A stretch of 64,000 nucleotides of DNA from JAIQFL01 sp035295745 (GTDB lineage: Bacteria; Acidobacteriota; Terriglobia; Bryobacterales; Bryobacteraceae). The notes beneath the pieces were generated by a model that did not search any database, was not told the DNA's origin, and saw only the letters and a list, made by a program, of their open reading frames with translations. The translations under genes and the position numbers were made by a program. Shown here piece after piece: positions 9,701 to 17,407 of the stretch (the stretch's first letter is position 1; each line of letters begins with the position of its first letter). The stretch is from assembly GCA_035295745.1 (NCBI GenBank), contig DATGIL010000084.1, forward strand, positions 1 through 64,000, read 5' to 3'.

Positions 9701-10391
9701 ACCGGTCGCGCGGCGAGTAATCGTCGGGCCCCGAGTCGTTCGCCACCGCCGTCGCATCACTGCTGCTCCCGACTGACAATTCCCGAACGTAGCTGCGCGC
9801 CACGATCACCTTGTTGTTGGTGTATTTGCAGTCCTCGGGAAAGTTGTCGGTGCACTTGGGAAATCCCTCCGGCATTGCCAGCGACGAGTCTTGAAATGAC
9901 GGATGATTCTGATCGATGCCCGAGCCGATGACGCCGACTTCAATTCCCGCGCCGGCATTGGTCTGGCCTCCGAGCGCCGTCCACGCCACCGGCGCGTTCG
10001 CCAGCGACGTTGCAGCGCTGAGGCGCGGCTTCATCGGCCGCATTTCGATCACGCCTCTGACGCCTGGCATCGCCGTCAACTCGGCGGCGCGATCCGGCGT
10101 CGTCGCCACGAAAATGGCATTCGACAATGTATCCACCGATCCCACCACGTTAAACCGGCGCACCGCCAGTTCCTGTTTGAGGCTGGACTGGCGCTGCCGG
10201 ATCTGACCGCGATAGTTCTGGGCTTCGACCGAGCTTGCGGCGTCCCGCGTGGGAAAGCGCTCGGCCACGGCCGGATCCTCCAGGATCACGGCGTAGTGAC
10301 GAGAGGTCCGCTGCTGCTGGGCAGCGGCCGGAAACAGACAAACCAAACAGAGCGAAGTAAGAAACAGCGGTTTCCGGAAATGCAGAGTCAT
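6768..10391 (-). CDS. Giant secreted subtilase-fold pseudoenzyme with PA insert and C-terminal TIGR03437-type domain
   Basis: About 1207 residues. The start ATG at 10391 has an AGAGGA site six bases upstream and a signal peptide (residues 1-25). An inhibitor I9-like propeptide region (~30-120) is followed by a peptidase S8 fold with a PA insert (~residues 440-530). The third S8 motif is intact (AASGTSFSAPLVAGAAAL, Ser643). The other catalytic positions are not: the Asp motif reads VIGSGID (Gly156 in place of Asp), the His motif reads SGEGTA (Glu233 in place of His), and the oxyanion Asn region reads AAGDDG (Asp350). The C-terminus carries Ig-like and TIGR03437-type domains. It is predicted to be proteolytically dead, perhaps a binding protein. 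Its start overlaps the HTTM gene stop by 4 bp (ATGA). Confidence 0.85.
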   Translation of the reverse strand: MTLHFRKPLFLTSLCLVCLFPAAAQQQRTSRHYAVILEDPAVAERFPTRDAASSVEAQNYRGQIRQRQSSLKQELAVRRFNVVGSVDTLSNAIFVATTPDRAAELTAMPGVRGVIEMRPMKPRLSAATSLANAPVAWTALGGQTNAGAGIEVGVIGSGIDQNHPSFQDSSLAMPEGFPKCTDNFPEDCKYTNNKVIVARSYVRELSVGSSSDATAVANDSGPDDYSPRDRSGEGTAIASVIAGNLVSGPAVPFSGMAPKAWLGNYRVESSPGMPGGAGQSFEHVYVQALEDAVNDGMQIVNVSAGVIATYGPLDTGSVCGQAPGVPCDFLAYSFEMAAQLGTLITVAAGDDGENGYDFFNTGQTGYQLISSPATAPSVIAVGATMNLHVMQPSVSVMGAPSSLQHLAAQMSDAYSADIAAGDFSGAWNFPVVDAAQAGNDGFACAALPSFALYNAIAIIQQGKCSFNAKAANAANAGALGIIFYMSAGAAVPVETQDAAGNVPLFGPIVMLSQSDGQNLKSYVDAHPSSSVTMDPAGAEALLVTYNQQAASLYSPGFQPPLAANQLLGFSSPGPVPGSLALKPDIVATGGADVDDGPTTYADGVGLEDFLFYGPNGLYMATQSFDQSSAMYSANGYIAASGTSFSAPLVAGAAALLMQLHPGYPAAHIKALLMNTASEDTATMGDNYGDDVDALNVGAGRLDVGAASKSTLVAQALTTDHTNPVSISFGAVRKLPVSGQIVVTNPGTAPVSITSAVSVPRDVFGTTATGARITVGPAKVTILGGTAAVFTVTISGTVPPADEYTGMVTITGGAVPLRVPYAMLVPSGVANDMQGIQFGQIAPFAEGSFETVVNGDGGALQVRLIDASGAPVANAPVSFAVAPRNGAALKSVGGHPGCSPDSSGSAVTCNTDAYGMAWAEVFGGASTGSPTVTASAAGMSVLFDGFVIGVPKVTAVSEAATGSSQIAAGSYISIYGTNLVSAGSAGNDTLLGGDAPAFLPYPMNLDGVTVSFDVPGAYDGTPAHYNGFPGYFTFVGQAGTQLNVMVPWELQGASSALLKVTVDGVADSNVFTIPLAAFAPQLFQSNGMVAAVDATTYTANPAAVSESNPVHAGDSVQLYGNGLGPVNNQPASGAAATFNPLPSTKTPCTVTVGGQNATVSYCGLAGYPAEYQINITVPSGLPAGDQPVVLTVGGASSKAASLPIAGGR

Positions 10392-11302
10392 AGGTTCCTC
10401 TGAGGTGCCAGCATGGGCGATATCAACGCGCGCCAACGCGGGCGCAGCCAGGCCCCAACGGAGTCGAGGTCTCCTGGGTCAACGAATGTCAGATAGGTCG
10501 CGATCATCGTCAAGCTGAACAGTGGAATGTTCAGCGCATACTCGATCGCGGCATGAAGGCAGACACCGGCCAGCAGCACCCAATACCTGAGTCGCGGCAC
10601 CCACACCAGAGTGCCCAGCGAAAACTCGATGGCCAGGGCCGACCAGGTCATCAGCTTGATGATCGCGGCATTGTCCGATCCCGGTACCGCGAACTGTTTG
10701 AATTCGGTGAGATGCAGGACGTAATACAACGCCGTCCCGTCGATCCAGGTGTGGCCGCGCAGTTTCCAGATAAACGTGGAGAGGTAAACCAACGCGGTTT
10801 GCATCTGGATCATGCGCACGGCCCACGGCGCGATGAGCATCCGCTCCTGCACGCGGCCCACGCGATGTTGGCGAATCCAGCGGTCCATGGATAGCGCCGC
10901 GCCGCAGGGCGCGAACATCAGGAAGAACGCATCCAGGCGCAGCAGAACGTCCCCTCCCGAGAGGATCATCGGATTCCTTTTGTGCAGCGAAAGCAGCGCC
11001 AGAAAGACCACGACGCTGCTGGTGCGGCTCAGGAACCCCACCAGCAGAAAGCCCGCGAAGAGGGCGATGATCCAAAACAGAAGCATCACCGCCGCGTCAC
11101 TGTGCGGCCAGAGTGCGAACACGCCGAATCTGGCGCTCCGACCCGGCAGCGAATCCAGCGTGAGAATCCCGCCGGAGCCGAACCACACCAGCCAGTCCGA
11201 GTACGACAGGAAGAGATTCAACAATACGATTGCGGCGAAAACAATTCGATAAACGGCTAACGCCGTCGGACGCTGCGGAGCGAAAAAGAATCGCTCGATC
11301 AT
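10388..11302 (-). CDS. HTTM-domain integral membrane protein
   Basis: 304 residues. It has multiple hydrophobic segments and the HTTM pattern: ALAVYRIVFA near the N-terminus, LLSLHKRNPMILSGGDVLLRLDAFFLMFAPCGAALSMDRW in the middle third, then QTALVYLSTFIWKLRGHTWIDGTALYYVLHL. These match the membrane half of vitamin K-dependent gamma-carboxylase relatives. Bacterial HTTM proteins are mostly uncharacterised. It is placed in the cytoplasmic membrane. ATGA overlaps on both sides tie it to the 176-residue protein upstream and the subtilase-fold protein downstream, so the three are probably made in fixed proportion. Confidence 0.85.
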   Translation of the reverse strand: MIERFFFAPQRPTALAVYRIVFAAIVLLNLFLSYSDWLVWFGSGGILTLDSLPGRSARFGVFALWPHSDAAVMLLFWIIALFAGFLLVGFLSRTSSVVVFLALLSLHKRNPMILSGGDVLLRLDAFFLMFAPCGAALSMDRWIRQHRVGRVQERMLIAPWAVRMIQMQTALVYLSTFIWKLRGHTWIDGTALYYVLHLTEFKQFAVPGSDNAAIIKLMTWSALAIEFSLGTLVWVPRLRYWVLLAGVCLHAAIEYALNIPLFSLTMIATYLTFVDPGDLDSVGAWLRPRWRALISPMLAPQRNL

Positions 11303-11829
11303 TCCAGATCCACCTCTGGAATCTGGTAGACAAAGAACACACTCCGATGCCACTCCGGCGGTGTATCGTCCCCCGCGTCGATTGCGGGGATCCTTGCCCA
11401 ATGCCTCACCAGGCTCACCGTCAGCGGCCGCACAGGCGAGCTTTTGAATTGCCGCGCGATGTAACGCGCCGCATCGGGCCACGCATAGGAATACGAGTCG
11501 CGATAGAGCCAGTTCGTAAATTTGCGATATCGCGCTTTGCTGTATCGCTCCTGGAACCCCAGGCCTTCCAACTTCGGTAAGTTCCAGACGCGCATTTCCC
11601 CGTTGCGCAACAGCACTTCCGCGTCGACGTATGAGTTGGTTGCGATCGGGTCCGGAGCGAACAGCGACCACTCCTGGTGCAGTCCGAGGAGTGAAAAGTA
11701 CGGGCCCACGTACCTTCGCACCAGCGCCGTGAGTGTATCGTTGAACGGAATCACCCACAGCGTAATCGCCACAGCGTGAAACGCGATGAACGCCATTGCG
11801 GCCCGCCGTCCGACCTTCTCACGTGTCAT
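11299..11829 (-). CDS. Small membrane-anchored protein, partner of the HTTM protein
   Basis: 176 residues. One N-terminal hydrophobic segment (~residues 11-32) is followed by a soluble domain with the motif GLHQEWSLFAPDPIATNSYVDAEV. This 'W.LFAP.P' pattern is typical of small proteins encoded next to HTTM genes. The function is unknown. The ATG at 11829 is fixed by a 4-bp overlap (ATGA) with the upstream gene's stop, and its own stop overlaps the HTTM start in the same way. It is probably anchored in the membrane with its domain in the periplasm. Confidence 0.8.
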   Translation of the reverse strand: MTREKVGRRAAMAFIAFHAVAITLWVIPFNDTLTALVRRYVGPYFSLLGLHQEWSLFAPDPIATNSYVDAEVLLRNGEMRVWNLPKLEGLGFQERYSKARYRKFTNWLYRDSYSYAWPDAARYIARQFKSSPVRPLTVSLVRHWARIPAIDAGDDTPPEWHRSVFFVYQIPEVDLE

Positions 11830-13304
11830 GGTTCCTCTACCGGAGCCCGCTCCACCCGATCGATCACGTAGACCGACATGGTGTGCTTCTGCTCCTCGAG
11901 CTTCAGTCCCATTTGTTTGTCGATGGCTTCGAAGATCGACAGGCCCGCGCTTCCGCTGCGCCAGCCTGCCGGATCGGAGAGGCGCGCTTTCGGCGTCCAG
12001 GTCAGTGTGAAGTCGTACGCGCCTTCGAGCCCGGTCTGGTCGATCGTGGCGTGGTTCAGATACGCTCCCGCCATCGCCGGCAGATGCTCCGCGAACTGCG
12101 CCATGGTGGTGCTCCGGCAGGTGCAGGTCATCCCGCCGTCTGCCAGACTCCATTTGCAATCGGAGTGCACTGGCCCGTTCGCCGCCTCCAACCTGGCAGC
12201 GTGCTTGCCGGCCGTCAATGCGAATACGGTTACTGGTTGGTCTTCCTGGTGCGTCTCCAGCTTGAAGCGCTTCACGATCATCGCCTTCAACATCGCGCTC
12301 AGGGCGTGCGGCGAGGTCACGTCCGTCGATTTGGCGATCACATCGAACCGGTCGACGTCCAACCACTTCGGCCCGCCTGTCACCAGGTCATCCTTGGTGT
12401 CGAGCGCCATCGTGATGAGTTTCTGCAGGGTGAACGCTCTGATCTCCAGGCGTCCGTTTTGCGCCGTGAGGCTCGGCAGTGCTCCCGGTTTACTGGGCCT
12501 GATCTCCGCAGCCTCAAACTCCAGGGGAGTCGAGTGCGCGTACTCGAGGGGATAGCGGTTCACGTAATCCACTACGATCACTGGTGAAGGAGCCGTCCCC
12601 GGTACGAGTTTCAGACCAAGCTTGTCGAGCGCATCATATAGCGACACGGCCCCAGGACCTTCGGCGTTATCTCTTGCCGCGAGATACCCGGGCTTGCCCA
12701 TCCAATCCAGGGAAAAGTCGTAAGCGCCTTCGAGCCCGGTATGGTCCACAGCCGCGCGATCGACGTAATTGCGAGCGATCTGCGGCAGCAGTCGCGCCAG
12801 GTCGCCCATCGTGTACGCCCGACACGCCCGATGATTCATTCCTGGAGGCCCATCGACGCTGGGACATTGCGGAATGCCGGGATTGGCCGTCTTGTGCAGT
12901 TTCGCGCCCTTCCTTCCCACCTCCAGGAGGTAGACCGACAACTCTTTGCGGTCGCGATGGATCACGAGTCCGAAGCGCTGCGCGAGCAAAGTCTGCAGCA
13001 TAACTTGAAGCGCCGCTGTCGAGGACTGACGCACAGCGGCCTTCGCAGCGACGTCGAACTGTTCCGAGCCCAGCCAATCCGGGCCGCCCACAACCGCATC
13101 TGTATTCACGTTGTAGGCGATGGCGATGAGCTTCAGCAAGCTTGTCCCGCGACATTCGAATCGTCCGTCGGGAAGGAATCCGCTGCTCTCGATCGCGCCA
13201 GCCGTGCTGCCATGAATCTCCGCAGTCTGGAACGCGGGCTGCGCCATCCCCACCAACGGAAGAAGAACGAGAAGGATCAAGTCAAGCCCGCGTGGCGCAA
13301 ACAC
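11826..13304 (-). CDS. Exported protein with two tandem TIGR03435-type domains
   Basis: About 492 residues. Two homologous halves (~20-245 and ~250-490) each contain the acidobacterial pattern 'F..AEI.PS', 'LI..A......V.GGP.WL....FDV.AK', 'ML..LL..RF.L..H', and 'DHTGLEGAYDF' (second copy DQTGLEGAYDF). These are diagnostic of the TIGR03435 family, of unknown function. An N-terminal hydrophobic stretch (LDLILLVLLPLVGMAQ) indicates export. The start is uncertain: GTG at 13304 would place the initiation codon inside a dispersed hairpin repeat, and a TTG or the ATG at 13244 are alternatives. First gene of a four-gene ATGA-coupled set. Confidence 0.8.
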   Translation of the reverse strand: MFAPRGLDLILLVLLPLVGMAQPAFQTAEIHGSTAGAIESSGFLPDGRFECRGTSLLKLIAIAYNVNTDAVVGGPDWLGSEQFDVAAKAAVRQSSTAALQVMLQTLLAQRFGLVIHRDRKELSVYLLEVGRKGAKLHKTANPGIPQCPSVDGPPGMNHRACRAYTMGDLARLLPQIARNYVDRAAVDHTGLEGAYDFSLDWMGKPGYLAARDNAEGPGAVSLYDALDKLGLKLVPGTAPSPVIVVDYVNRYPLEYAHSTPLEFEAAEIRPSKPGALPSLTAQNGRLEIRAFTLQKLITMALDTKDDLVTGGPKWLDVDRFDVIAKSTDVTSPHALSAMLKAMIVKRFKLETHQEDQPVTVFALTAGKHAARLEAANGPVHSDCKWSLADGGMTCTCRSTTMAQFAEHLPAMAGAYLNHATIDQTGLEGAYDFTLTWTPKARLSDPAGWRSGSAGLSIFEAIDKQMGLKLEEQKHTMSVYVIDRVERAPVEEP

Positions 13305-13345
13305 TCCTGCTTGCCGCGTCGAGACTCTTCCCGGCGCTTTTCGGG
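13292..13345 (+). repeat. Two-hairpin dispersed repeat, copy A (degenerate)
   Basis: Begins GTGGCGC, then a partly paired stem around CTCC, linker GCCGCG, a second partly paired segment around CTCT, and CGCTTTTCGG. It matches the skeleton of copies B-F, with imperfect stems. It covers the 5' end of the TIGR03435 gene. Confidence 0.75.
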
Positions 13346-13389
13346 TGTTTGCCAGGTCTGCCAGAGCGTCTCTTCGGAGTCCCTCGCCA

Positions 13390-13443
13390 GCCGAAAAGTC
13401 TCGACATGAGTGTCGAGACGGCAAACAGGAGTGTTTGCGCCAC
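13390..13443 (-). repeat. Two-hairpin dispersed repeat, copy B
   Basis: Read on the minus strand: GTGGCGC, stem AAACA/TGTTT around loop CTCC, linker GCCG, perfect 8-bp stem TCTCGACA/TGTCGAGA around CTCA, then CTTTTCGGC. It lies in inverted orientation to copy A, between the TIGR03435 and TPR genes. Confidence 0.85.
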
Positions 13444-13452
13444 GCCGCCACG

Positions 13453-15093
13453 TCAGTAATCCTCCACTCGCGGCGTTTCTTTTCCCTTCCAAACCGCCGC
13501 GAACTGCTGACGCACCGCTTCCGCTTCGCGAGCCTTCTTTCCCGCTTCCAGCACCTTCCACAACCCGAATAGTGACCGCGGATTCTTCGGATTCCTTTGC
13601 AAATCCTCCCGAAAAACCTGCTCCGCCTCTCCGGCTTTTCCCCTCGCCAACAGGGCCGCGCCCAACGACTCGCGGATCGGGTAATACCAATCCGGTACAT
13701 CGTCGAAATTCATCTCGTCCTGCACCGCCACAGCGCGGCGCCAATGTCCGATCGCCCCTTCGCCATCTTCCGCGCCTGCCGCCATGCGCGCCGCCAGCGT
13801 CTCCACAGCGAGAGTATGCAGCGTGCTCCAGTCGTTGAAAAAGGTCCCGAACGCGCGGCCCTCCGGCAGCCTCGTGAACGTCTGATCCATGGCCGCCCGC
13901 TCCGCCGCTGCCTCCTTGAGGCGCCGCGTGCGCGCGAACGCACAGCCGCGCGCCCAGTGCCAGAAGAAGCTGACGCCTGCCATCTTTGGATCGGGCGCTG
14001 GCACGTGCAGCACCTCCTCCCATCGCCCGAAGCGCATCAACACCAGCGTGGACATCACCTGCATCGCTTCACTATGCCCGTGAGCTTGTACCGCCGCCGC
14101 AGCGCTCAACGCCGTCTCAAAATCGCCATCCATCGAAGCCGCGACCGCCAGAAAGTGCTGATTGTGATTCGCATAGTTCACCGCGCCCGCCGGCGGAGAG
14201 GGCTGCTGGCGCCGGTAATTCTGATCCGCCGCGAGCGCTTCCTGATTAGCGCGCACGGCGGCCGCGTAGTCACCCGTTCGCATGTAGATATGCGATGGCA
14301 TGTGCACCAGGTGCCCAGCCGCGGGGGCCAGCGTCTCCAGGCGGTGCGCGCTTTCGAGTGCCTTCTCGGGCTGCCCCGAACCTTCCATCAGGTGCACATA
14401 AAAATGATTCAGCCCGGTATGATCCGGCCAGCGCTGGAGAGCCTTCTCCAACACTCCGGCGATCTCCGCCGTATCCGCGCCCGGCTTTCCTTCAATCGTC
14501 CAGAGGTGCCACGGATTCAGATTCATCAGGCTTGCCGCAAAAAGCGCCGCCGCGTCCGGATCGTCCGGCAATCGATGATAAATCTCACGCATCGCCTCGG
14601 CGTACCGCCGCTCCAGCGCCGGTTGATCAGGCTTCGCCTCATCCGAAAACTCGCGGGAGAGCGCGCCGATGTACTCGCGTTCCGTTTCCGTGGCATCCGG
14701 TGCGAGCCCCGCCGCGGTCTGGATCGCGTCGAAGCCCGCCTGCTCGCGATCGTGATTGATGAGCCACAAATTGTAGTTGGGCCCATTGGCCAGAGCGAGG
14801 CCCCAGTACGGCATGGCGGCGTTCGGATCGAGTTCGGCCGCCTGCCGGAAGGAGTTGATCGCTTCGCCGAAATTGAATGCGTACACCAATGCCAGACCTT
14901 GATCGAAAAATCTCTGCGCCTCTGGTTGGGAAGTCTTGATCGGATGGTGCACCGCTCCCATCCCTTCGAACAGCATGGCCCGGGCCGGCGTTTTCCCCGC
15001 GCTTTCGTGGTGGCAGGCGCAGGTCGCCAGCCACGAAAACAGGAGCGCGATACGGATCCCACGCCCGTGAAACAAACCGCTAAACCCTACCAC
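13453..15093 (-). CDS. TPR-repeat lipoprotein
   Basis: About 546 residues. An N-terminal hydrophobic stretch ending in SWLATCAC looks like a lipoprotein signal, with Cys at the lipobox. Helical-repeat (TPR) segments follow: FGEAINSFRQAAELDPNAAMPYWGLALA, the HYVHLMEGSGQPEKALESAHRL region, and NPKNPRSLFGLWKVLEAG. This resembles the large TPR proteins common in Acidobacteriota; the role is unknown. The GTG at 15093 overlaps the end of the upstream thioredoxin-like gene, which would couple them. TTG codons a little downstream are alternative starts. Confidence 0.75.
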   Translation of the reverse strand: MVGFSGLFHGRGIRIALLFSWLATCACHHESAGKTPARAMLFEGMGAVHHPIKTSQPEAQRFFDQGLALVYAFNFGEAINSFRQAAELDPNAAMPYWGLALANGPNYNLWLINHDREQAGFDAIQTAAGLAPDATETEREYIGALSREFSDEAKPDQPALERRYAEAMREIYHRLPDDPDAAALFAASLMNLNPWHLWTIEGKPGADTAEIAGVLEKALQRWPDHTGLNHFYVHLMEGSGQPEKALESAHRLETLAPAAGHLVHMPSHIYMRTGDYAAAVRANQEALAADQNYRRQQPSPPAGAVNYANHNQHFLAVAASMDGDFETALSAAAAVQAHGHSEAMQVMSTLVLMRFGRWEEVLHVPAPDPKMAGVSFFWHWARGCAFARTRRLKEAAAERAAMDQTFTRLPEGRAFGTFFNDWSTLHTLAVETLAARMAAGAEDGEGAIGHWRRAVAVQDEMNFDDVPDWYYPIRESLGAALLARGKAGEAEQVFREDLQRNPKNPRSLFGLWKVLEAGKKAREAEAVRQQFAAVWKGKETPRVEDY

Positions 15094-15589
15094 GCTCGAC
15101 GATGGACAGCACTTGTTTCTCGCCCGACGCATCCAATTCGCCCACGAAGGCCCGCTTCACGCGGCCGTTCGAATCGACGACGTAGATGGTCGGCGTCATG
15201 GTGCCTAACTGATCCATGCGCGAGTGCAGCACTTTGTCGACCGCCACCTGCTGGTCTGCGAGGTGCTTGCGCATTACGTCGACGGCATCATGGGAGACCA
15301 CAATCACCGGCACCTTCGCGCCCTGCGCCTCCCGCGTGGCCATCAACTGCTTGTAGAACGGCATGCTCTCGTTGCAGTAATCGCACGTAGAACTGATCTG
15401 CAAGAGAATCGAAACCGGGGCGGACTGCCAGTCCGCCCCCGGCAATTTCACTTCGCGGCCTACCAGGCTGCGAGACGGCGATTCGCCATCATCCGCCGTG
15501 GAGAAGAAACGCTGCTCGATCAAAAGGCCACCGGCCAGACAGCACAGAGCAATCACAGCGACGTGGGTAGCGGTTTCGAGCTTCGTCAT
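15080..15589 (-). CDS. Membrane-anchored thioredoxin-fold (TlpA/redoxin-like) protein
   Basis: 169 residues. The N-terminal segment VAVIALCCLAGGLLI is an uncleaved anchor or signal peptide. A thioredoxin fold follows with the redox pair CDYC (STCDYCNESMPFYKQL) and the cis-Pro region MTPTIYVVDSNGRV. It is predicted to act in the periplasm as a thiol oxidoreductase. GAGGTG lies eight bases before the ATG. It sits 43 bp downstream of the Cys-Gly-rich secreted protein gene, an obvious candidate substrate, and 13 bp of overlap joins it to the TPR lipoprotein gene. Confidence 0.85.
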   Translation of the reverse strand: MTKLETATHVAVIALCCLAGGLLIEQRFFSTADDGESPSRSLVGREVKLPGADWQSAPVSILLQISSTCDYCNESMPFYKQLMATREAQGAKVPVIVVSHDAVDVMRKHLADQQVAVDKVLHSRMDQLGTMTPTIYVVDSNGRVKRAFVGELDASGEKQVLSIVERGRV

Positions 15590-15632
15590 ATTGCTTCACC
15601 TCTCGGTTACCGGACTCGGCTGGAGCATCACG

Positions 15633-16025
15633 TCAATCGCCGCAGCCACCACCACATCCGCCACCGCCTCCACAACCACCACCGCCGCAGCCGCCACCAC
15701 CGCCACAGCCGCCGCCTCCTCCGTCACAACCACCACCGCCTCCGCATCCGCCGCCGCCGCATCCACCGCCTCCGCAGCCACCTCCGCCGCAGCCTCCGCC
15801 ACCGCACCCGCCACCATCGCCTCCGCCGGGCGAGGGTGAGTAACAGTAGCAGACCTTACAGGTTTGGTGGGCCAGCAGCCCGAGCGCCCTGCAATAATGC
15901 GCGCACCTGGGAACGCAAACCGAATGGTGGAGTCTGTGAGGAACACCCGGCCGTGCCGCCAGGCACACGCACGTGAGCACCAGGGCCAGCGCACAAAGTG
16001 CAGCCAATCGCACGGTTTTGCTCAT
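15633..16025 (-). CDS. Secreted cysteine/glycine-repeat protein
   Basis: 130 residues, with a signal peptide (MSKTVRLAALCALALVL). The mature N-part has six closely spaced Cys (VCVPRCAHYC, then TCKVCYCY). The last ~60 residues are almost only Gly and Cys, with 11 Cys spaced by 3-6 Gly (CGGGGCGGGG units, one Asp-Gly break). A near-perfect ribosome binding site (AAGGAGG, 7 bases from ATG) implies strong translation. Cys-Gly runs occur in some heterocycle-forming peptide precursors and in metal-binding or structural proteins. No YcaO or other modifying enzyme is nearby, but a thioredoxin-fold gene follows directly. Function unknown. Confidence 0.75.
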   Translation of the reverse strand: MSKTVRLAALCALALVLTCVCLAARPGVPHRLHHSVCVPRCAHYCRALGLLAHQTCKVCYCYSPSPGGGDGGGCGGGGCGGGGCGGGGCGGGGCGGGGGCDGGGGGCGGGGGCGGGGCGGGGGCGGGCGD

Positions 16026-16294
16026 AGCACCCCTCCTTCAAACAACGGAGCCTCATGATGCCTCGATATTACTCCGGGATGACGCAATTTGGCGATACCA
16101 CCTTTAAGGTAGTTCGTCCCGAGAACCGGAGTAGCGTAAGACTGCATCGCAAAAAGTACCCTGTCTCAGATGCTAAACAACTTGCGGTCCGCGAACATCC
16201 CTCGTTGGAGCTACTTACGCTGCGATAGCCCTTTTTAGTAGAGTCTGGCATGTGTTCCCGCGTTTATAATCGCAATCAAGATAGGGGGCACCGT

Positions 16295-17404
16295 ATGAGT
16301 CACAGACTCTCGAAAGCGCGATTGCTTCTGCTGTTTTTGACCGTGGCAGCCTCCAGTGCGCCCCGGAGCCTGACCTTCACCGGCGACATGCAACGCCTTA
16401 CGGACGGCTCCATCTCGATCCGGCTTTCCGACGGCCGAATCATCGAAGCACGAGCTGCTGCGGCTCACGGCGACCTGTCGCCCTACAGCCTCGCCAAGCG
16501 TTACAAGGTCGGCGATGTGGTCGAGATCACCTGCGAGCCGATACCCGGAGTCTTCGATGAACACATCGGTCGCCGTCTCGTTCTGGAGCTAAAGAAACTG
16601 CGATTCGTTCGAGAGCCTGCTCCCGAGGAGCGCGCGCAGTCCCTGATGTGCAAAGCCTGGCGTCAGCCGCCGAACCTTCTGGAATCCGAATCGCAACCCG
16701 CTAAGGCAGCAGCCGCAAGCCTCTCACCGCCACTCGACGAGATCCGCACGCACATCCTGCAATTCATTGCCGAGATGCCGAACTTCGTCGCTGATGAAGT
16801 CGCTCAGCGATATGTCAGCACATCGCATCCGCCCGACTGGCGTCCCGTCGATACGATTCAGTCGGAGATTACTTTCAAAGGAAACGCGGTATCGCGCAGT
16901 CACATCGAAGTCAACGGCACGCCTTGGAATCGCGGCTACCGCGCCCTCACGGGCTTCAAATGGACCGACGCCTTCGGCTCCCAATTGAAATACCTCTTCG
17001 CGGAAGACTGCCCGACGTCCTTCGAAGGCCCGACGCCGGTCACCGAAGATGGAACAACTCTGATCGCGGTGCAATACAAGTCACCTTCGAATGGATGCGA
17101 ATTCTATTGGCAGAACTATGAGCAGTTCTATCCAGCCAAGACTGGACGGATTCTGCTCGACGAACACGCCGCCAACGTGATGCGACTGGAGACTCATGCC
17201 TCCGGCTTCCCCGATGCCTTCCCAATCGCCTCCATCGACAAGCAGGTGAACTGGGGTTTCGTCCAGATCGGAGATGCGGCGCATTTGCTCCCCATCTCCG
17301 CTGAAATTCAAGTCGTCCTCTCGACCGGCGAAATACGTCTCGCAAAACAAGAATACAAAAATCACCGCCACTTCGAAGCCGCCAGCAACATCACCTTCCA
17401 CTAA
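16295..17404 (+). CDS. Exported protein of unknown function
   Basis: 369 residues. The ATG at 16295 has AGGGGG seven bases upstream, and a TATAAT hexamer lies at 16264-16269. A signal peptide (LLLLFLTVAASSAPRS) is followed by an OB-like segment (LTFTGDMQRLTDGSISIRLSDGRIIEARA) and a longer domain with 'IL.FI.EMPNFVADEVAQRYVS'. Acidobacterial exported proteins with that latter motif are common and uncharacterised. It is probably periplasmic or surface-located. Confidence 0.7.
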   Translation: MSHRLSKARLLLLFLTVAASSAPRSLTFTGDMQRLTDGSISIRLSDGRIIEARAAAAHGDLSPYSLAKRYKVGDVVEITCEPIPGVFDEHIGRRLVLELKKLRFVREPAPEERAQSLMCKAWRQPPNLLESESQPAKAAAASLSPPLDEIRTHILQFIAEMPNFVADEVAQRYVSTSHPPDWRPVDTIQSEITFKGNAVSRSHIEVNGTPWNRGYRALTGFKWTDAFGSQLKYLFAEDCPTSFEGPTPVTEDGTTLIAVQYKSPSNGCEFYWQNYEQFYPAKTGRILLDEHAANVMRLETHASGFPDAFPIASIDKQVNWGFVQIGDAAHLLPISAEIQVVLSTGEIRLAKQEYKNHRHFEAASNITFH

Positions 17405-17407
17405 AGC

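Noticed and set aside
6768..10391. Active subtilisin annotation
   Set aside because: Two of three catalytic residues and the oxyanion Asn are replaced, so proteolytic function should not be assigned.
13597..15390. 597-codon open frame opposite the TPR lipoprotein and redoxin genes
   Set aside because: Antisense shadow; the peptide is Arg/His-rich with no domain, while the minus strand encodes TPR and thioredoxin folds.
15633..16025. Classic heterocycle (TOMM) biosynthesis cluster
   Set aside because: No YcaO, dehydrogenase or peptidase partner is present, and the protein has a Sec-type signal peptide rather than a short leader.
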